DNA from: JAFAGX01 sp963759875
Lineage (GTDB): Bacteria > Acidobacteriota > Terriglobia > Terriglobales > Acidobacteriaceae
Direction: 5' to 3'
Assembly: GCA_963759875.1 (NCBI GenBank)
Contig: CAVXBB010000015.1
Span: forward strand, 372,001-436,000
Length of the DNA stretch: 64,000 nucleotides
A program made the position numbers and the translations under genes. The notes below the pieces were generated by a model. The model saw only the letters and a program-made list of their open reading frames with translations, had not been told where the DNA came from and made no database searches. Of this stretch, positions 34,438 through 43,638 are shown one piece after another. Numbering within the stretch: position 1 is the first letter of the stretch; each line of letters starts with the position of its first letter.

Positions 34438-35691
34438 TTAGTTGCCGGGCGTGGCTTGCAGGTTAATCGTGTCGTTGCTTACACTGTCGAACGTCGTTAC
34501 GACGCGAGCATTTGCTTCAAAACCACGCTGAGTTACGATCAGTTGAGTAAATTCAGTAGAGATATCCACGTTGGATAACTCCAAAGCGCCACCAGTCAAG
34601 CTGCCCCGTCCGCCCGCGCCCGGAGCGCCAACCACCGGTTGTCCGGAACCAAGTGTCGGTGCGTAGCTGTTTCCGCCGACTAACTGCAATCCTTGATTGT
34701 TGGCGAAGGTTGCGAGCGCGATTTGCCCGATGGCCTGTACCTGGCCATTACTGAACTGTCCCTGGATCACGCCATCGGCATCGATGGAATAGCTTTGCAA
34801 GGTTCCGCTGGCATAGCCATTCTGATTGGTCGTGGTTGTTGTGCTTTGCCCCGCGAGTTGCGTCAAAAGCGACGTGTTGTTGGGCCCGAATACGTCCCAG
34901 GTCAGGTTCATGTTGGCGCCGCCGTCCGCGAGTCCGTTGATGGCGATGCCCGCAATGTTGGCCGCTGGATTGAGCAGATTGCCGTTGGTGTCGAATGTGA
35001 GGGTGCCCTGATTGACGACGGTGGGATTGCCAGCGCCTCCTGTATCGGCAGCCGGCAACGTGATCTGATATCCCCACGTATTCGTGCCGGTCTTGGTAAA
35101 GGTGTAGGTCAACACATGCGAGTTGCCGAGAGAGTCATAGATGGTCTGCGGCGTCGAGTATTGGGTGCCAACGGCTGCGCTCGCGTCGAGATTAGTCTGT
35201 TGCTGCATCGTAGTAGTAGCGTCCGGCGAACTGATCTGGCCTTGTCCGATCTGCAGTGCGGTGAGACCCTGTCCCGCACTGATAACTCCGTTGACGGCCG
35301 CATAGCCCATAACGTTCTGGCCCTCCGACGTGACAAGTTGTCCCTGAGCATTCACCGTGAAGTTCCCAGCACGGGTGTACTCAATTGCGCCGGTTGCATT
35401 CTGCGTCACAAAAAGTCCATTGCCTGTGATTGCGACATCGCTTGGAACCCCTGTGGTCTGCAGGTCTCCGTTACTGAAGTCAGCCGAAATCGAACCGACT
35501 TCTGTCCCAGCGCCCTGTTGGATGGGGTCTCCGGCGCCGGTGGTGCCGAGGGTCTGATAAAACAAATCCTGAAAGTTTGCTTGCTGATCTTTAAACCCTA
35601 CGGTGTTCAAGTTAGCAAGGTTATTGGAAATAACATTCAGTGCATCGGAAGTCGCAGTAAGACCCGAAAGTGGAATTGAAAACAGCGGCAT
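34438..35691 (-). CDS. flgE: Flagellar hook protein FlgE
   Basis: The 417-residue hook subunit has the N-terminal motif NVISNNLANLNTVGFKDQQA, the FlgE/FlgG-type DVAITGNGLFV, a middle beta domain and the C-terminal ELSNVDISTEFTQLIVTQRG. Its start overlaps the flgD stop by one base. It is the last gene of the long class 2 operon. Confidence 0.97.
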   Translation of the reverse strand: MPLFSIPLSGLTATSDALNVISNNLANLNTVGFKDQQANFQDLFYQTLGTTGAGDPIQQGAGTEVGSISADFSNGDLQTTGVPSDVAITGNGLFVTQNATGAIEYTRAGNFTVNAQGQLVTSEGQNVMGYAAVNGVISAGQGLTALQIGQGQISSPDATTTMQQQTNLDASAAVGTQYSTPQTIYDSLGNSHVLTYTFTKTGTNTWGYQITLPAADTGGAGNPTVVNQGTLTFDTNGNLLNPAANIAGIAINGLADGGANMNLTWDVFGPNNTSLLTQLAGQSTTTTTNQNGYASGTLQSYSIDADGVIQGQFSNGQVQAIGQIALATFANNQGLQLVGGNSYAPTLGSGQPVVGAPGAGGRGSLTGGALELSNVDISTEFTQLIVTQRGFEANARVVTTFDSVSNDTINLQATPGN

Positions 35692-36008
35692 TAGTGTGCT
35701 CCTGTCGTTGTCTGAACAGCGGGGGAGGAGTTATTGGTTGAGCTAGAGGTTCCCGTTGTGGCTGGGAAGGCACTCTGCAAATTCTGATTAATCGAAATCA
35801 GCTCGTTGAGCTGATTCATGGACAACATCTGACCCACCATCGTGGTGGCATCCATAGGTGCCGTGGGATCCTGCGACTGCAGCTCGGTGACCAGCAGCTG
35901 CAGGAACGTGCTCTGAGCATTGGCCGCCGTCTGCGCCGGCGTTGGATTGCCTGCAGTCGAGGTGCTCGACACTGCCGGTGTGTTCGTGGTTAGTGGATTT
36001 ACGACCAT
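35691..36008 (-). CDS. flgD: Hook cap protein FlgD (short form)
   Basis: The 105-residue protein has the FlgD N-terminal signature (STFLQLLVTELQSQDPTAPM, TTMVGQMLSMNQLNELISIN). The C-terminal Ig/Tudor-like half of the usual roughly 220-residue FlgD is missing; the Ser/Thr-rich tail ends the protein. No sign of a frameshifted remainder is seen before flgE. It scaffolds hook polymerisation. Confidence 0.92.
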   Translation of the reverse strand: MVVNPLTTNTPAVSSTSTAGNPTPAQTAANAQSTFLQLLVTELQSQDPTAPMDATTMVGQMLSMNQLNELISINQNLQSAFPATTGTSSSTNNSSPAVQTTTGAH

Positions 36009-36050
36009 GTTTTTCCTCCTGCCTCTCTCCTTCTGATTCCCGCTACATAA

Positions 36051-37958
36051 CTACATGTGAACATCCAGCCGCGAAGTTCCTAGGTTCGATTCCACCGCTT
36101 CCGCAGCTGGTGAAGCTTCGTCGTTGTTAAGGGTCGCGATCTGGTGCATCGTCTGGCTCTGTCGTGACCCTTGTTCAAAACCAGCAGAGCCGCCGCTAGA
36201 CTGGTTCTGCAAAATGATGTTGGCAACGGGCAAGCGCTGCTCGGAGAGCCGAGTCTGCAGGCTGGGCAACTCCGCCGCCATGACTTTGCTGAGCTCTCCG
36301 CGCTCTACTGAGATTTCTGCCGTGACCTGGTTGCGCACCATCGAAGTCCGAATGTCTAAATTGCCAAACTCGCCGGCCTGAATTCCCACCCGCAACTCGG
36401 ACTGATTCAGCCGCTCGATCAGCTTGGCCGACTGAAACGCACTGGGATACGCTGCGGCTACCGCCGGTTTGTCCATCGGGATTTCTGCATCGGCAGTGTG
36501 CAGCGCAGGCTTATCTAAGCTGGCTTCGTTTTGGGTGACGTTCGCATCAACCTTGTTGTGGACGGCTACCAGATGGGGTTGCGCTGCATCCGTGCCGGAT
36601 GCATCCGTGACCTTGGAAGTGACGTTTTCTGGCGCGACGCTCGTATTCTGTCCGCTGGCTGGCGATGTCGCATGCTGACTCATCGCGGATGGGCCGCTCT
36701 GCGGCTTCGTATTATCGCGGGCAACGACCGTCTGGGTTAAGTACGGCGAGGAACCTGTATTAACGCTGGCGTCCGCTGCTGACGTTTCTGCACTGCCATC
36801 GACCCGCTTCACAACCTCGAGTTTCGTATCTGGGACTTGAGAAACAGAAACGACCGGCAGTGACGGGGTCGCAGAGCTTTCCTGTGTGCTAACCACCTGC
36901 GACGTCGCGGCAAGAGCGCCATCAACACTCTCACCAGGAGAGGCTGAGCTGTGCTCCGTGGAGTGCGGCGTACCCTCAGCGGCATGGGTTTCCGGTTTCG
37001 GATCATTTCGCACCGCATTATTCGCGGGACTGTCTGCAACGAGCATGGAGTCGGGTTTACCCGCCGTCTTGCCCGATCCAGCAGTTATGCTTCGCAAACT
37101 GGCCGGCGAAACAGTCGCTGACTTGACAGTGGGGAGGGTTACAGGCAACTGAGGTGCCTCTTCACCGTGAGCAGCTGGCGAAAGCACCGATGACGTTTTA
37201 GTCTCCACGCCCTGAGTGCCTCCGGCGACAGCGCCCTTATCTGACGTGGGCGCCACAATTGTGTCACTGGCGCCTGTATTGGGAACGTCAGCGTCGGTGT
37301 TGCCGGCGGTCGCATCAGTCGGGATCATTTCCGTGGCGAATCCGAAGTTCGTATTCGTCGAGGACAGGCGTTTCGGCCCATCCGGCGATAGGGCTTCTGG
37401 CTGCTGGCCGGATACATTTGCCACTGATATCGAAGTCCCAGCGAAACTTGAGGTTGTCAACAGTGTGGACGCCAACGGGGCAGCGTTCTTAAACGTAAAA
37501 TCTGCTCTGCCTTGCGGTAGCGGAGAAAGAATTGTAGAGGTAACGGGAGCCGAACGAATGCTCGTGTCAGCTGCTGTTGTGACGCCGAACTTCACTTCCG
37601 CTTCGTCCGCTTTCGTTATCGGCGATTCGATGAACACCGTGGGTTGTGGAGGAGTCATCGTTAATGAGCTCGGCTCACCAGATTTTTCAGGAGACTGCTC
37701 GTGCGTTGCCGTGTCAACACTAATGGAAAGCGAGCTCTTCGAACTGCTTTTGCCTTGCCCCGGTGAAGAATGCGCATCGTCACGGTCCCGCTCCCCTGTT
37801 GCAGGCACTGCGACGGCTGCATTGGAGGTGGAGGTGTGGGTTGCTAGTGCGAGAACCAAAGAGAACTTGTCCACCGACACAGTCTGGCTAACCGCCGCTC
37901 CCTGGGGATCTGCCATCGACGTGCCATTCACTGCGATTTTCGGCAAGCTCGCAATCAC
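36051..37958 (-). CDS. fliK: Flagellar hook-length control protein FliK
   Basis: The 635-residue protein has a long low-complexity Ser/Thr/Ala/Pro-rich ruler region and a C-terminal Flg_hook domain (about 515-610: LIERLNQSELRVGIQAGEFG, VTAEISVERGELSKVMAAEL). FliK measures hook length and triggers the FlhB switch. The start is GTG with GAGGATAA eight bases upstream. It lies unusually far (206 bases) from fliJ; that gap holds a reverse-strand promoter. Confidence 0.92.
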   Translation of the reverse strand: MIASLPKIAVNGTSMADPQGAAVSQTVSVDKFSLVLALATHTSTSNAAVAVPATGERDRDDAHSSPGQGKSSSKSSLSISVDTATHEQSPEKSGEPSSLTMTPPQPTVFIESPITKADEAEVKFGVTTAADTSIRSAPVTSTILSPLPQGRADFTFKNAAPLASTLLTTSSFAGTSISVANVSGQQPEALSPDGPKRLSSTNTNFGFATEMIPTDATAGNTDADVPNTGASDTIVAPTSDKGAVAGGTQGVETKTSSVLSPAAHGEEAPQLPVTLPTVKSATVSPASLRSITAGSGKTAGKPDSMLVADSPANNAVRNDPKPETHAAEGTPHSTEHSSASPGESVDGALAATSQVVSTQESSATPSLPVVSVSQVPDTKLEVVKRVDGSAETSAADASVNTGSSPYLTQTVVARDNTKPQSGPSAMSQHATSPASGQNTSVAPENVTSKVTDASGTDAAQPHLVAVHNKVDANVTQNEASLDKPALHTADAEIPMDKPAVAAAYPSAFQSAKLIERLNQSELRVGIQAGEFGNLDIRTSMVRNQVTAEISVERGELSKVMAAELPSLQTRLSEQRLPVANIILQNQSSGGSAGFEQGSRQSQTMHQIATLNNDEASPAAEAVESNLGTSRLDVHM

Positions 37959-38054
37959 GAAGTTATCCTCGAATGCAAGCGGTAAATTGCACGCCTGAGG
38001 CCAAAGGTCCCAAATTAGAAAAGCTTCCCGCTTTGAGATCAGGTCATAGCCAGC

Positions 38055-38082
38055 TAAAGGTTTTCCTGAAGTGTGCCGATTA
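38055..38082 (+). promoter_or_regulatory. Sigma-28 (FliA) promoter antisense to fliJ
   Basis: The plus strand reads TAAAGGTT, 12 bases, GCCGATTA: one mismatch from the motA and flgM promoters. It points away from fliK into the fliJ 3' end, opposite to all neighbouring genes, and the DNA just downstream folds into two hairpins. Confidence 0.75.
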
Positions 38083-38088
38083 GAATGG

Positions 38089-38170
38089 AAAGGCGATTGT
38101 GGAGCTTAGTGTGAGCAGGCAAAACTTGCCTGGCTCGCAGGTAGGCAAATTCTGCCCAGATTGCCTACTT
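38089..38170 (+). ncRNA. Candidate FliA-dependent small RNA in the fliK-fliJ gap
   Basis: Starting about 7 bases after the predicted -10, the plus strand carries hairpin 1 (38113-38136: GAGCAGGCAA, loop AAC, TTGCCT-g-GCTC, 10 pairs with one bulge) and hairpin 2 (38141-38168: GTAGGCAA ... TTGCCTAC, 8 pairs with further pairing inside). The end overlaps the fliJ stop codon. There is no U-run after hairpin 2, so the 3' end is unknown. No credible coding frame starts here. Confidence 0.4.
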
Positions 38171-38608
38171 ATCGCTCCGCCGACGCCGCGACAGAAACAA
38201 ATCATCCATCACCGCCTGTTGCCGCTTGGCCTGCTCGCGGGTATAAGCCTCTAAGCCGCGTTTGCGGAGTTCTTCAATCACTTCTCGCTTCTGGCGCGCC
38301 TGTTGATAGGACTTCCAGTGGGCCGAATGCCGCGCTTTGGTCTCCTCGAGCTTTAATTTCAATGCATCGCGGCGCTGCTCCAGCGCCAGCTCTCGATGGA
38401 ATTCATCTTGCAAATGGACAGAAGGAACACCCTTTGCCAAATCTGTTTCGCGGTGCTGCACCGCAGCCAGTCGCCATTCCTCAACTTGGCGTAGCTGAGC
38501 TTCAATTGCCATGATCTCATGCTGAATCCCGACCAGTGCGAGATACTCACGTCGTTCCAGGGTTTCACGGTATTTCAATACCGCTGCCAGAGAAAAATGG
38601 AAGGGCAT
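38165..38608 (-). CDS. fliJ: Flagellar export protein FliJ
   Basis: The 147-residue protein (ATG 38608, MPFHFSLAAVLKYRETLERR) is a long coiled coil typical of FliJ, with a charged C-terminus. FliJ links the FliI ATPase to FlhA and cycles chaperones. It begins one base after fliI ends. Confidence 0.9.
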   Translation of the reverse strand: MPFHFSLAAVLKYRETLERREYLALVGIQHEIMAIEAQLRQVEEWRLAAVQHRETDLAKGVPSVHLQDEFHRELALEQRRDALKLKLEETKARHSAHWKSYQQARQKREVIEELRKRGLEAYTREQAKRQQAVMDDLFLSRRRRSDK

Positions 38609-38609
38609 A

Positions 38610-39917
38610 TTAGCTGAGCAGTTGAAGCAGTCGCTTGCAAGTGTCGGACAGGGAAGTGGCTTCATCCGGGCCCTGTCGCAAGAAACTATTGATTGCCGGC
38701 AAAGCCGTCACGGCTTTGTCGAGTTCGGGATCGGTTCCTTGCTGGTAGGCTCCAATCCGAATCAAATCCTCCGCGCGGGCAAAAGCTGCCAGCAACATGC
38801 GCAACGCTCCGGCTTTCTGCACGTGTTCCCGCGAGCAAACGCTGGGCATTAGTCGACTCACGCTGTCCAGCACGGAAATTGGAGGATAGTGGTTGCGTAA
38901 CGCTAGATTGCGATCCAACATGACATGCCCATCGAGCAGGGACCGCACGGTGTCGACGATAGGGTCCTGCTGATCGTCGCCTTCCATCAGCACGGTATAG
39001 AACGCAGTGATGCTGCCGTACGCAAAACGTCCCACTCGCTCGACAAGGCGAGCCAGCATCGAGAGGACCGAGGGGGTGTAGCCCTTCGCGGTCGGTGGTT
39101 CGCCAGCGGCGAGACCGATCTCGCGTTGGGCCATGGCAAAGCGAGTGAGAGAGTCGACGACAAGAAGCACATTCTTGCCGCGAGCACAAAAATACTCAGC
39201 CACAGCCGTTGCAGCCAGTGCCGCGCGGATTCGCAGTAAGGGAGACTGATCCGAGGTTGACACAACAACCACGGAGCGGCGACGGCCTTCCTCACCAAGG
39301 ATTGCGAGAAATTCACCCACCTCGCGCCCGCGTTCACCGATCAGGGCCAGCACGGTTAAGTCCGCCGCTGTGCCCCGGGCCATCATGCCAATCAGCGTGC
39401 TCTTTCCGACGCCGCTGCCGCCAAAAATGCCGATTCGTTGACCGCGACCGCAGGTCAAGAAAGCATCGACTGCACGAATCCCACAACCTAGCGGTTCACT
39501 GATGAGAGTTCGGTCGAGCGGCGGAGGAGCGAACCCATCGATCGGCATGGAGCGCGTGGCTGGATACTCTCCCCTCGAATCCAGCGGTTGGCCGGTTGCA
39601 TCGATCACCCGTCCCAGCAGTTCGGGCCCGACGCGCAAAGATGGCCGCGCTCCCCAGGTGACGATGCGGTCCCCAAAGCGAATGCCTTGCGGCTTTTGCA
39701 GACTCATCGACAACACGTTGGAGCCGCGAAAGCCGACAATTTCCCCAGGAAACATGGCGCCACTCGCATCCAGAATTTGGCAGGTTTCGCCGACGGAACA
39801 GAATGGTCCGGCTGACTCCACTAGGTTGCCGACCACCTGAGTCACGCGGCCCGTCCAGCGGACGGTTGAACAGGTCTGCAGCCATGTGCGGCAAGTATCG
39901 ATAGGGGTCGCCGTCAT
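38610..39917 (-). CDS. fliI: Flagellar export ATPase FliI
   Basis: The 435-residue ATPase has Walker A (GIFGGSGVGKSTLIGM), Walker B (VLLVVDSLTRFAMAQREIGL) and the FliI/F1-beta signature GYTPSVLSMLARLVERVG. It energises unfolding and delivery of export substrates. Its start overlaps fliH by 4 bases. Confidence 0.97.
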   Translation of the reverse strand: MTATPIDTCRTWLQTCSTVRWTGRVTQVVGNLVESAGPFCSVGETCQILDASGAMFPGEIVGFRGSNVLSMSLQKPQGIRFGDRIVTWGARPSLRVGPELLGRVIDATGQPLDSRGEYPATRSMPIDGFAPPPLDRTLISEPLGCGIRAVDAFLTCGRGQRIGIFGGSGVGKSTLIGMMARGTAADLTVLALIGERGREVGEFLAILGEEGRRRSVVVVSTSDQSPLLRIRAALAATAVAEYFCARGKNVLLVVDSLTRFAMAQREIGLAAGEPPTAKGYTPSVLSMLARLVERVGRFAYGSITAFYTVLMEGDDQQDPIVDTVRSLLDGHVMLDRNLALRNHYPPISVLDSVSRLMPSVCSREHVQKAGALRMLLAAFARAEDLIRIGAYQQGTDPELDKAVTALPAINSFLRQGPDEATSLSDTCKRLLQLLS

Positions 39918-40591
39918 TGCGAATCAGGTTTCTGTGCCAGCAGATCGAAGAAGCCTTTCTCCACTTCTTTTAATTGCGCATCCAGCCCCATGTCTGCGGT
40001 GCCCATATTCGTTTCCAGCAGACAGCTACCTACCTGGACTGAAGAGTCTCCTACTAGTTCCAGCTCCTGGTTGGTCCGAAAGAAGTCTCTCCAGCTCTCA
40101 GCTTCTTCGGGTCGAATACGCAATATCACCTTCGTGCCTTGTTGCAACTTATTGATCATTACCTTGGCCAGGCCGGCGACCACCATGCGATCTACCTGGG
40201 CTTCCCGGTGCAGAATGCGAGCGGCAATGGCTAATGCGAAATGAACTAGTTCAACCTCGACTTTGGAAAAATATTGAGCACGTTCCTGGTGGAAAGCTGA
40301 AACGAGGTCCGCAATCTGTTGGCGCATCCTCGCCAACTCAGCTTCGTAATTGGATCGAGCTTGGATTTCTCCATCTCGGATTCCCCCGGTTCTGGCCTCG
40401 CTGATCAGACGGGTTAATTCTTCCTGGCTGATGCGTGGCGCGTCCTGAACTCGCGGAGGTTTTTCTTCAGGCGGGTCCCCGGCCGTGACAGGCGAAGGCT
40501 CGGCGCTCAAGCTAGAGCCACTGTCTCGGTACACGAACGACGTCACATCCTTAGACAGAGAGGGAGCAGCACCATTACACGACGTACTCAT
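39914..40591 (-). CDS. fliH: Flagellar export regulator FliH
   Basis: The 225-residue protein has a Pro-rich N-terminus, a helical middle (EAELARMRQQIADLVSAFHQ) and the FliH C-terminal domain (VHFALAIAARILHREAQVDR, LRIRPEEAESWRDFF, DMGLDAQLKEVEKGF). FliH regulates and anchors FliI. It overlaps fliG by 17 bases. Confidence 0.92.
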   Translation of the reverse strand: MSTSCNGAAPSLSKDVTSFVYRDSGSSLSAEPSPVTAGDPPEEKPPRVQDAPRISQEELTRLISEARTGGIRDGEIQARSNYEAELARMRQQIADLVSAFHQERAQYFSKVEVELVHFALAIAARILHREAQVDRMVVAGLAKVMINKLQQGTKVILRIRPEEAESWRDFFRTNQELELVGDSSVQVGSCLLETNMGTADMGLDAQLKEVEKGFFDLLAQKPDSQ

Positions 40592-41597
40592 CGTCCCCCT
40601 CCGTTTTCAACGTAACTTTCCCTTCTGATTCGAGCCTGCGAATCACCGCAATTGCCTCTTGTTGAGCTTGAGCCACTTCTTTGGCGCGAACCGGACCTAG
40701 CGCTTCCATATCTTCTTTCAGCATCTCGACTGCGCGAGACGACATGGCGCGAAAAATGTGATTCTTCAGATCTGCACTTGCCCCCTTCAACGACAGAGCC
40801 AACGTTTTCTTGTCCATCGCTCCCAGCCACTCGCGGATGGCGACGTCGGGAACACTCAGCAGGTCGTCGAAAGTAAACATCAAATTACGAATGTTGATGG
40901 CCAGCTTCGGGTCCTCGCTTTCTATGGCGGCAAGAATGTCCTTGGCCGAGCTAGCATCCAGCCGGTTGACCAAGTCGGCGACGCTTTTAAAGCCGGCGTA
41001 TGTTTTTCGCCGCTGCTCTCCGAGAGATTGCAATCGGCGATTCAGCACCACGGAAACTTTCTCGGCCATTTCAGGGGAAAACTGACGCAACTGGGCAAGC
41101 CGTTTAACTACCTCGGCGCGGCTCTGCTCGGGCAGCTTCATCAGCAGCGACGATGCCGGTTTCCCATCCAAATGCGCGAGAACTAGAGCGATGGTTTGAG
41201 GGTGTTCGCCTTCCAGGAATTTTGCCAACTGCTGCGGATCCGCGTTTTGCAAGGAATCCAGCTTGCTCACGCTCAGTTCTTGCAGACGCACTACCTTCTG
41301 GAGAAGGTTTTTGGCGTCCTCATTTCCGAAGGCCTTCACCAACAACCTCGTGGCCAGTTCAATTCCTCCCTGAGCGAGATAGTCCTGCGTCAAAACCAAT
41401 TGGCTGTACTCTTCGAGGATTTGTTTCGCGATTTCGGCGGAGACACGACCCATTTCCGCCAGTTCTTTGGTCACCACCTGGACGTCTTTTTCCGAAAGAT
41501 GGCGAAAGACGGCGCTTGATGCTTCTTCACCAAGAACGGCGAGCAGGATTGCCGCTTTGCGACTGCCGGTAAGTCCGGAGGGAGCGCTCGCAGGCAC
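40575..41597 (-). CDS. fliG: Flagellar motor switch protein FliG
   Basis: The 340-residue rotor protein has N, middle and C domains: GSRKAAILLAVLGEEASSAV, EHPQTIALVLAHLDGKPASS with the FliM-binding region, and the torque helix with charged residues (VAIREWLGAMDKKTLALSLK, IFRAMSSRAVEMLKEDMEAL). It overlaps the fliF stop by one base. Confidence 0.97.
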   Translation of the reverse strand: MPASAPSGLTGSRKAAILLAVLGEEASSAVFRHLSEKDVQVVTKELAEMGRVSAEIAKQILEEYSQLVLTQDYLAQGGIELATRLLVKAFGNEDAKNLLQKVVRLQELSVSKLDSLQNADPQQLAKFLEGEHPQTIALVLAHLDGKPASSLLMKLPEQSRAEVVKRLAQLRQFSPEMAEKVSVVLNRRLQSLGEQRRKTYAGFKSVADLVNRLDASSAKDILAAIESEDPKLAINIRNLMFTFDDLLSVPDVAIREWLGAMDKKTLALSLKGASADLKNHIFRAMSSRAVEMLKEDMEALGPVRAKEVAQAQQEAIAVIRRLESEGKVTLKTEGDDEYVV

Positions 41598-43285
41598 TAT
41601 CGTCCTCCCTCGCGCAGCCAGGCTTGAATCAACTGACTTGCCGCTGCCGGCTCACCCTTAACTTTCTCGGTGAGTTGCTTTTTCAATACGATGGCGCGCT
41701 GTTGTTCCGCAGGGAGCGCCGCGAAATCCTGGCCGGGACCGAGTTCTGTGCCGGCCGCTTTACCGATCTGAGTTCGCTGACCGGGCAGCTCGCGAAACGT
41801 GGTCAGTAATTGTTTCTTCATCGGCCGAAGCAATAACAAATACGCCAACAGAAAGAGGAGAAGGAGTGCTGCGTATCGCAGGACGCTCGACCAATCATTT
41901 AAGGCCACATGGACGCGTTCGGTGACGGAAGGTTTCACCGGCGGTGCTGCGGATGGTTGCTCAAACGCAAGGTTCTCTACTGTCAAGCTGTCGCCGCGGC
42001 TAGGATCGATACCGATTGCCGCACTTGCCAGTTCGTCGAGTTGCTTGATTTCGTCTGCTGTCCGCTTTCTCCGTGTCTCGGTGCGTTTGCCGCCTTCTTG
42101 TTTAACGTCCACGGCATCATCAACCAGAACGGCCGCGCTGATTCTGCGAACTCGACCGGGCGGTTCCATGGTATGCCGGAGCACCTTATTCACAACATAG
42201 GTGTTGCTCTCGCTCCGAGAGATTTGGGTTTCTTCTCCAGCTTGGACCTCTGTTTTCGAGGTGCTTGCAGTGGTGGGCGTGGAAGCTGTAACTGGAGAAC
42301 CCTTCTTGGTAGTGGAGGGATTGCCCGCAGAGGCGCTGGTGTTCGTGTTGCCGGGTGTACTCGGGGCAGGCACGTTGCTGCTGGTGCCCGGAACTCCACC
42401 GCTTAGTCCCCCTCTAACTTCTTCTTCCGAACGCTGGGACGCAACCGGAACTGCACTCTTAGGATCATAGGTTTCCTCGTTGACGTCTCTGCTGGTGGGA
42501 TCGAATTCGACGTTGACGCTGGCCCGCACGTGATCAGGTCCGACTACCGGATCTAGAGTTTGCAACAGCCGCGCCGTAAGTTGCTGCTGCAATTCGCCAT
42601 TTGAAGTAAACGAATCCCGCTTGGAACTGCCTAAAGGACGATTCGTATCCGCGCCAACAACTGTGACGTTGTCTGGACTTAGATTGTCGACAGCGCCGGC
42701 GACCAGTCTCGCAATGCTCTGCTGAGTGTCATCGGAGAGATGGCCGTTGCGAGGCCGGAGCACGACCGACGCTTTCGCCGCGCGCTCGCGATCGAGAAAA
42801 ATCGAATCTGTCGGCATCACTAGGTGGACGCGAACGCTCTCTACATCTTTTAACGTTTGAATCGACCGTTCCAACTCGCCTTCCAACGCGCGCTGGTAAT
42901 TTACCTTTTCATCGAACTCAGTTGCTCCCCAATTCAGTTTGTCGAAAAGTTCAAATCCCAGCCGCCCACTGTGCGGCATGCCGTCACTCGCAAGCTCCAT
43001 TCGGCTGGAATCCAGCTTGTCGCTGGCCACGCTAACACTCTTACCGTCGGCGCCGATCTGGAAGGCAATGTTCCTGGCCGCTAATTTCGCGCCCAAGGCC
43101 TGGGCATCTGACGGCTCCATTCCGGTCACGAGCGGCTTGTACTCGGGCGACGAAATCAGGTTCGCGAACAACGCCAGCACGCCTAGCGTCAGCAGAGCAG
43201 CACCGGCAAGCAGGAGGCGCTGTTTCCCGGTCAACCCGGTAAAAAAATCTTTCAACTGCTTCTGGATCTGTTCCATAGCCGGCAT
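41597..43285 (-). CDS. fliF: Flagellar MS-ring protein FliF
   Basis: The 562-residue protein has two membrane segments (RLLLAGAALLTLGVLALFAN near 23-42; YAALLLLFLLAYLLLLRPMK near 475-495) flanking periplasmic ring-building domains (LDSSRMELASDGMPHSGRLG, LNWGATEFDEKVNYQRALEG, ASVVLRPRNGHLSDDTQQSI) and a Ser/Thr/Pro-rich insert at about 290-345. Start may be 43285 or the ATG at 43276. Confidence 0.96.
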   Translation of the reverse strand: MPAMEQIQKQLKDFFTGLTGKQRLLLAGAALLTLGVLALFANLISSPEYKPLVTGMEPSDAQALGAKLAARNIAFQIGADGKSVSVASDKLDSSRMELASDGMPHSGRLGFELFDKLNWGATEFDEKVNYQRALEGELERSIQTLKDVESVRVHLVMPTDSIFLDRERAAKASVVLRPRNGHLSDDTQQSIARLVAGAVDNLSPDNVTVVGADTNRPLGSSKRDSFTSNGELQQQLTARLLQTLDPVVGPDHVRASVNVEFDPTSRDVNEETYDPKSAVPVASQRSEEEVRGGLSGGVPGTSSNVPAPSTPGNTNTSASAGNPSTTKKGSPVTASTPTTASTSKTEVQAGEETQISRSESNTYVVNKVLRHTMEPPGRVRRISAAVLVDDAVDVKQEGGKRTETRRKRTADEIKQLDELASAAIGIDPSRGDSLTVENLAFEQPSAAPPVKPSVTERVHVALNDWSSVLRYAALLLLFLLAYLLLLRPMKKQLLTTFRELPGQRTQIGKAAGTELGPGQDFAALPAEQQRAIVLKKQLTEKVKGEPAAASQLIQAWLREGGR

Positions 43286-43311
43286 GGGTTCTTACGTAAT
43301 TGAGCTGCTCA

Positions 43312-43617
43312 TTAAAACTGCAACTTCGAGACTTCCTGATACGCACTTACGATCTTGTTTCGCACCTGCATCATGAGTTCGAAAGCGATGTCCGCTTTTT
43401 CGACTGCGATCATGACATTGTGAATGTCCTGACGGTCTCCCTGAAGCAATTCCGTCACCTGCCCCTGAGAATCGCGATCCAACTGATCAACCTGCTGCAT
43501 GGCGCTCTTCAACGTGTTGCCAAACGTGCCCGATTGGTTCGAAGCCCCAGAGGGTGCTACAGGGCTTGTCGGCATATTGGGGGAAATTGGCGGTAATCCT
43601 GGAATTATGCTGCTCAT
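43312..43617 (-). CDS. fliE: Hook-basal body protein FliE
   Basis: The 101-residue protein has the FliE pattern (FGNTLKSAMQQVDQLDRDSQ, DIHNVMIAVEKADIAFELMM, VRNKIVSAYQEVSKLQF). FliE joins the MS ring to the proximal rod. It lies between flgC and fliF. Confidence 0.94.
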   Translation of the reverse strand: MSSIIPGLPPISPNMPTSPVAPSGASNQSGTFGNTLKSAMQQVDQLDRDSQGQVTELLQGDRQDIHNVMIAVEKADIAFELMMQVRNKIVSAYQEVSKLQF

Positions 43618-43638
43618 GATGGCGGTCCTTAACGTCTC

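Noticed and set aside
34693..35679. Long open frame (328 codons) antisense to flgE
   Set aside because: Composition mirrors the flgE coding strand, no ribosome site, no recognisable domain.
37216..37998. Long open frame antisense to fliK
   Set aside because: Arises from the low-complexity Ser/Thr/Ala coding of fliK; no start signals or domains.
38161..38514. Plus-strand frame after the antisense FliA promoter, as a possible protein product
   Set aside because: TTG start inside hairpin 2, no ribosome site, fully antisense to fliJ and without protein-like features; an RNA product is more likely.
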